From assembly GCA_037892935.1 (NCBI GenBank), contig JAYXKI010000021.1:108007-172006 (forward strand): DNA of 64,000 bases. The letters run 5' to 3'. Below are positions 58,914-64,000 of the stretch, in pieces. Numbering within the stretch: position 1 is the stretch's first letter; each line of letters starts with the position of its first letter. The DNA is from Phlebopus portentosus (taxonomy: Eukaryota; Basidiomycota; Agaricomycetes; Boletales; Boletinellaceae). The position numbers were made by a program, and so were the translations under genes. The notes below the pieces were generated by a model that worked only from the letters and a program-made list of their open reading frames with translations, had not been told where the DNA came from and did no database searches.

Positions 58914-61900
58914 CCGACTCTAAGTCTCTACACTGACTCATGGACAATTGACTTGCATTTATTGCATCAGCATATCTAGGAAGCTTCCCGAGAGGCTCAC
59001 CGTCGGAACAATGGGAACCTTGCTTAATTCGGCTATCTCCTCTATACCATTTCATCCCGTACTGGATATATCTAAACCCAATCTACTCTCATGTTTCCTT
59101 ACGCTCATGACACTGACACGATTCCTTTTCATCGCTTCATCTCGTCGTTTTCCATCACTTGTATAATTCACCTACAGAAATGCAATTTTTGGTACTACAT
59201 ACTCATTCTAATATTATTTGTTCCCGGATGCCTCTCCGTCGCGCCTCCGGCTGCAACTGCAAATCCCGAGGGGCTATGACTCTTATACAATCTTGTTGAA
59301 TCCTGTGCGGATTTGCGTAATAAGGAACGTTAGTTACACTGGCTCGGCAGCTAGTCCATTTCAGGTAATATTGACATGACATCAATGTGCGATGGCTCGG
59401 CGAAGTCTGATGATAAATGCAAACCGTTTCTTCTATGTAGACGATCTTTACGCTGGGGATTCCTCCATTCGTCCTTGCGAATGTTGCGAAATTTTGCCGG
59501 AACGACGGAGACGTGAAGGAATGCAAGCGCTGAATTTTATTTAGGGAAAGATAGGAGCGTGCAGCTGTGCAGGATCTGAAAGAAAATCTGGCAAAACAAC
59601 GATGGTTTCGCATATTACCGAGGGAGAAAGGTTCAGACCTTTCGGACGTGGACGAATAGCGCTTCTTGAATCCGTCCAGTCGAGGAAAGAGCTGAAGCGG
59701 AAGGAGAAACGCAGGATATAGTAAAGGTAAGTATGGACACCGATCGTGATTCCGTTTCGAGTGCGAAAGAGTATGCCATTTTCATTTCAGAAGGTTTCTT
59801 TGATCGTGTCTGAAACGCAAAATAAGCTAAAACAGTTTTGACTTGCTATGCTTTGGTGTACCTATCAGTGTGGGTTTGAGTACTGTGTACTATAGCGCAT
59901 TTGAATCTGAAGATAACGCGTACAAAGACGATCGGATGTTGCTATCACAGCAGTGTTCTCATGGGATGGCAGCACGCGAGACACCCGGCGAAGCGAGCGC
60001 CATGGGACTCACGACGAGGCAATAACATTTAGCAGTGGAGGTGAAGCGGGGCCACGGGCTTCGATGGATGGGAAGATGTCGAGATGGTGAGAAAACATTG
60101 ATCATCCGGAAGTCGTTAGTTCCCTGAGGAAAAATTAGAAACATGATGCGTATCTTTCTTCAGTATTTGATATGCCAGGGACAAACAAATGTGGATTGTT
60201 AACTTGCATCCTCTTGCGTCATGCATTACGGAGGTTCAGTTACGAAACGTTGGAGCAAGATCAATAATTCGCGGAAAGCTGGTCGGATCATTAGAAAGTA
60301 AGTTAAGTTATCAAAGTCTGTTATCAAGCGAGTTGGATCACCGGCTGGAACTTAAAGAGCGAAGAAAAATCAGAACAATCTGCTATGGAGGGGAAGATTT
60401 GGAGACGCCGACAAGCGCTACTAGTGGTTGCGCGCATGTCTAGGCACCGTCGCACGCACGTTGCCTTCGATCTGTGTCGGCCAAACGCCGGCACCGAGGC
60501 CGACGGAAACGAAATCACCCAGTTAGATTGTTAGATTACCTCGGAAAAGTTCGCATCTTCCGTATCGCTCATCTGACCCACAGTTTGAGGGTGTCCCCGA
60601 AGGCCAAGCGATGCTGCTTACTGGACAAGCACGGAGGTATGAAGGGAGAAGCGGATCCCGTTTATTGAAATTTCACGTTTTTTTGTCCACGTAATCTTCA
60701 AGAAACGTGGTGGGATGGATCTTATTATGCAGAGAATTTTATGGTCTTGACTATTTTCTTGTTAGAGCTGGTCGATTGGATAGCCCGCCCTTGCAAAGTG
60801 ATCGGCAATATGCTGCAATATGGTGCATGGGAGATCTAGGCACGGTAACTGGATTCGGAGGATCGCTTTGGTTTCTGGTTACCTGCACAAATAAAAGCGG
60901 CTCTCGTCAATCCGGGCGGCAGCGACGGGCGCTTCTAGCACAAGTAACCCTTGTCAACGATCTTCCCGACGACTGTCAAGGGCGGGAGAAACGGAGAAGA
61001 TTTTCTGGTTATGGTTTTTTGGCGCAATTTTGGCGTTTCTCCGTCTTTTCTGATGAAGAAACCTGTCGTTGATTTGTTGATTTACTCGTCCGGTCCTCGC
61101 ATGATGCAAGCGAGCGTCACAGCGAGAAGACTGAGGTATTATGTACAGAATACGTAAGAACAATAAACAAATTCGCCAGATCAGGCGGTTGACGATGAGG
61201 GTGGCCTCGCCGTGCTGCTTCCCATAGCAGACCTATCCTGACAAGACTCGAGTTTAATGATATCTATAGACTATGCGAACGTCGACGCTCACCGTCATCC
61301 GATAACCGACCATTGGTATGATCTGCGACGATTCGACAGGAGAAGAGAGGTGCGGACCACGGATTTCGAAGTATCAGCAACCCGGGTCAGAGCCGGCCCG
61401 GATTTTGATCATCCAAAGTCCGAACATAGGAAAAGACACATAAAAACATAAAAACACAGGCAACGAGGTAGGACGAGTGTCAGCAGATTGGTCAATGGGC
61501 GTCCCGCGAGAGTTTCATTACACGTTTGCTTGACTCTTGAATGATCAAGAGCGAGTTGCAGGCCAGACCCACCTCGGTTTCCATTCCATCCGTCCTTGGA
61601 AGGAAAGGCTTGGCTCTTCAGAAACGAGAGTCAAGGTCGAGAGCATCTTGCTCATTAGAAAGCCAGGTGCTTTGAAGCTGCCCTTGAACGTCTGTTCTGG
61701 CTTTCTCAAAACGCGCCCGCGCCATTCTCTTCAGAATAGGATTTACAGAGCAGAAATGCTAAAGTTGAATAAGCGGTGTTGGAGAGGCGGAACGGAAATC
61801 GGCCTAGCGATGGGAAAGGATGAATTCCATGAAATAGGAGTCATTGGCCACGCGACGACGCGTGCCCCGCACAGCCGTGACTCAGATAATTGAGTTTTGC

Positions 61901-63051
61901 TGATTCCCTTCGATACAGTTTCGCCGTGTCGCCCGTCTGCTTACGCTCACCGGCGTTGGTGGGACTCTTGCAGACTTCTAAACTAAGAAGGAGAGAAGAA
62001 GCCAGATAAAAAGAAGGATTGATAAAAAATAATACTGATGTTACACCAATTCTGACCAGACACGAGATTGTTTTCCGATCTGATGGAGTTAGATTCAGAA
62101 TGGAGTTCGCCCCGCTGGCGTTGGGGGCCGACTGGCGGTCCGAGAAAAAGTGTCCCAGAGTGGTAAACGCTGTTGCCGGGGGCGACGGAGAGGAATATGA
62201 ATGAATTGAGTCAGTCTTGGGTTCTCGTTCTCTCTGTATTTGGCTGATTTCTGGCTTTTGACAGGGGCCATACTAGCGTGGACTCGTTCATGGTCGTGTG
62301 TATGTATCAAGCGCAGCGACCATATTGACTCACGGGATGAGAAGGAGGAAGTGGAACAGCAAGCAAGATGGGGGCTGATGCCAGTGGGAAATAATGTCCG
62401 AAAGAAGATGAATTCTATCCATTATTGCGTTTACGTCATTTTCTCCGGAGTTTGCCCTAGCCAGGCCAGGGTTCATGAACGTTCTCACTTTTCCTATTCC
62501 TATAGCTACAACTCCTTTGCAGTCCTTGGTTCGTCGGTATGTACGTTGCTACCAATGGCAACGGATTTGCGAGCAACGGCATCGGCGACCTACGAGTCTG
62601 CGGGAGAGCTCCTGCTTTTCATATTTCTGGCCTGGGGCTAGTTAAAGAGGAAAATGAATAAATATGAATAAAATTCATCGGCTAAAGAATCGATTGTTCG
62701 ATCTGCGGACCAAGATTCTGGCTACGGAGCTGACCGTGCTAGGGAAAAGGGAAAAGCACGTATGCAACCAAACCTAATTTTCTGAACCAGGGCAGGGTAA
62801 TAACGCAAGGCCATATTCTTCGTTTCGAAGCCTTCTCAGAGTTCTCTCTGTCGACAGGAAACACCCACAATCACTTCCCACCTCTCCTCAGAAATCAATT
62901 CTTAAACTCTCCCTCTCTCGCGTGGCTCCCGCTTTATGCTGTAAATACCTTCACCTTCTCCGTAGCTCCCCTCCTTCTGCCGCGTACATCCTCTGGCACT
63001 CCATCTCCCGCCTCATCTCTGCACCCCAACGCGTCCCATACCGTATCTTCA
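58914..63051. other. Gene-poor stretch
   Basis: About 4.1 kb with many short frames on both strands but none with domain features, convincing starts or splice continuity. There is no recognisable transposase, reverse transcriptase, tRNA or rRNA. The last ~250 bp (62800-63050) are C/T-rich and look like promoter or leader of the next gene. The region may hold decayed sequence, a long upstream regulatory region or non-coding RNA. Confidence 0.4.
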
Positions 63052-63965
63052 ATGGTCGTCGGCACAACCGCCGACGGCACCTCATCCTTCTATCTTCCCT
63101 TCTCATATCCGTACACCGACGACGCGCCTCAATCTAGCGAGGACGGCTCCGGCCTCCATTCTCCAACTTTCATTGAATCTGATCCCATGGACGCCCGCAG
63201 GCATGGCTGTAAGTGGCCCTTATCAGTACTATTCCCGAGACGATTAGCGCGCTAACAGCTCACCCTGGCACTTTGTTCAATTGTGTGACTGACTAACTGT
63301 CCTCCGGTCGGGACGTCTTACTTGACTTTCCACCACTAAATACCTTATCGGCGCAAACTTTGATTATAAATCTCATTGTTATTTAAGTCCGACCACCGCC
63401 CCCCGACCTTGATATACGGACCGTAGAGGGTTTGATGGCGAATCGTTTCCCTGTGAATCATCCCGACGCCAATGGTGGTCTGCCTCCATATGTTCCCTTG
63501 CAATACTCACCTCATGCACAAGGCGATCTTCAATATTCAAATTATATGAATCACTCTCAGCATACGTTTGAGACCGCCCGACGATATATACCCAGAGAGG
63601 AGGACCAGATGTTACCGACCTCTACGCCTGTATTCCCCCAGGGCAGCAGACATCCGGGCAGCAAAGCCCTGGAGATGCCTCGCCCACTGACGATACCCTC
63701 GCTCCTCCCGTCGAATCCCCCTTCATTACCTTCAAGTAATCGCATGTTGGGCCGAATTGACACGGATACCGTACACGCCACGGAGTTTCATTCAGGAATG
63801 CATCAAGAAATGATGTCCCCCATCTCTTGCAGGCACGAGTGCGATAAGCGCGAGACACCTCCCATCCTGGAACCGAGTGGCAGCTCTGCTATTGAGTCTG
63901 CCAGGCGTCAGCTAAATCTCTTGTTGTCATTGCATGCCGGCAATGGTTGGTACATGCGTTCCTAA
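63052..63965 (+). CDS. Orphan protein, probably continuing past the window edge
   Basis: Two exons can be joined: 63052-63208 and 63388-63965. The intron has a GTAAGT donor and a TTTAAG acceptor and the frame continues across it (HG|FRPPPPDLD). Read to the local stop this gives 244 residues, rich in Pro, Ser, His and Met and disordered (YVPLQYSPHAQGDLQYSNYM, RPLTIPSLLPSNPPSLPSS), ending in a short helix (SARRQLNLLLSLHAGN). A possible splice donor GTTGGT at about 63946 suggests the coding sequence leaves this frame and continues outside the window, where the functional domain may lie. The CT-rich leader and the long promoter-like upstream region would suit a regulatory gene; this is a guess. 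Confidence 0.45.
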
Positions 63966-64000
63966 GGATAATCACAACTTGAAGAATTACTGATTAAACG

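Overview
This window is nuclear DNA from a basidiomycete fungus, most likely an Agaricomycete. Genes are dense on both strands and are split by many very short introns, mostly about 50-70 bases, with GT..AG borders and two GC..AG cases. Several gene families look basidiomycete-specific (a tubby-like DUF6593-type protein, F-box/LRR-like orphans, proline-rich orphans). There is no operon structure, CRISPR array or insertion sequence. All gene models below were built by eye by joining exons in frame. They have not been tested against transcripts.

Layout. 1-5.3 kb: no gene I can support. 5.3-6.6 kb: decayed LRR-like gene with two in-frame stops. 6.9-9.7 kb: NIMA-family mitotic kinase. 10.2-12.2 kb: orphan protein. 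12.85-15.05 kb: wrecked MFS drug or amino-acid transporter carrying an AT-rich insertion. 15.5-17.1 kb: arginine methyltransferase PRMT1 (minus), head to head with 17.8-19.0 kb, a HAC1/XBP1-like bZIP regulator of the unfolded protein response. 19.7-20.5 kb: CHZ1 histone chaperone. 21.0-22.0 kb: two small proline-rich orphans. 23.4-26.0 kb: tubby/DUF6593-like protein. 26.7-30.2 kb: zinc-cluster protein. 30.7-31.5 kb: orphan. 32.7 and 35.9 kb: two more small proline-rich orphans, either side of an aldo/keto reductase (33.8-34.9 kb).

36.6-37.8 kb: proteasome alpha-3. 38.1-39.5 kb: Nse4 kleisin of the SMC5/6 complex. 40.0-41.1 kb: mitochondrial protein with a pterin-dehydratase-like tail, head to head with 41.4-42.7 kb mevalonate diphosphate decarboxylase. 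43.1-45.5 kb: CCR4 deadenylase. 46.2-50.4 kb: DNA topoisomerase III with an unusual zinc-finger tail. 50.7-52.1 kb: four-segment membrane protein. 55.2-58.9 kb: CLC chloride/proton antiporter. 63.05 kb to the edge: the start of a further gene. 52.1-55.2 and 58.9-63.0 kb are gene-poor.

How it fits together. Most genes are conserved housekeeping genes: cell cycle (NIMA), genome stability (Nse4, Top3), chromatin (CHZ1, PRMT1), protein and mRNA turnover (alpha-3, CCR4), sterol/isoprenoid synthesis (MVD) and ion homeostasis (CLC). They do not form a pathway cluster. The most interesting biology is the bZIP gene. Its long C-terminal reading frame lies in a different frame from the bZIP domain, and candidate IRE1-type hairpins sit at the frame switch, which points to cytoplasmic non-spliceosomal splicing. 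Second is the topoisomerase III tail, where zinc knuckles are coded by near-repeated exons. Third is a dispersed set of four small proline-rich genes with TATA-type promoters.
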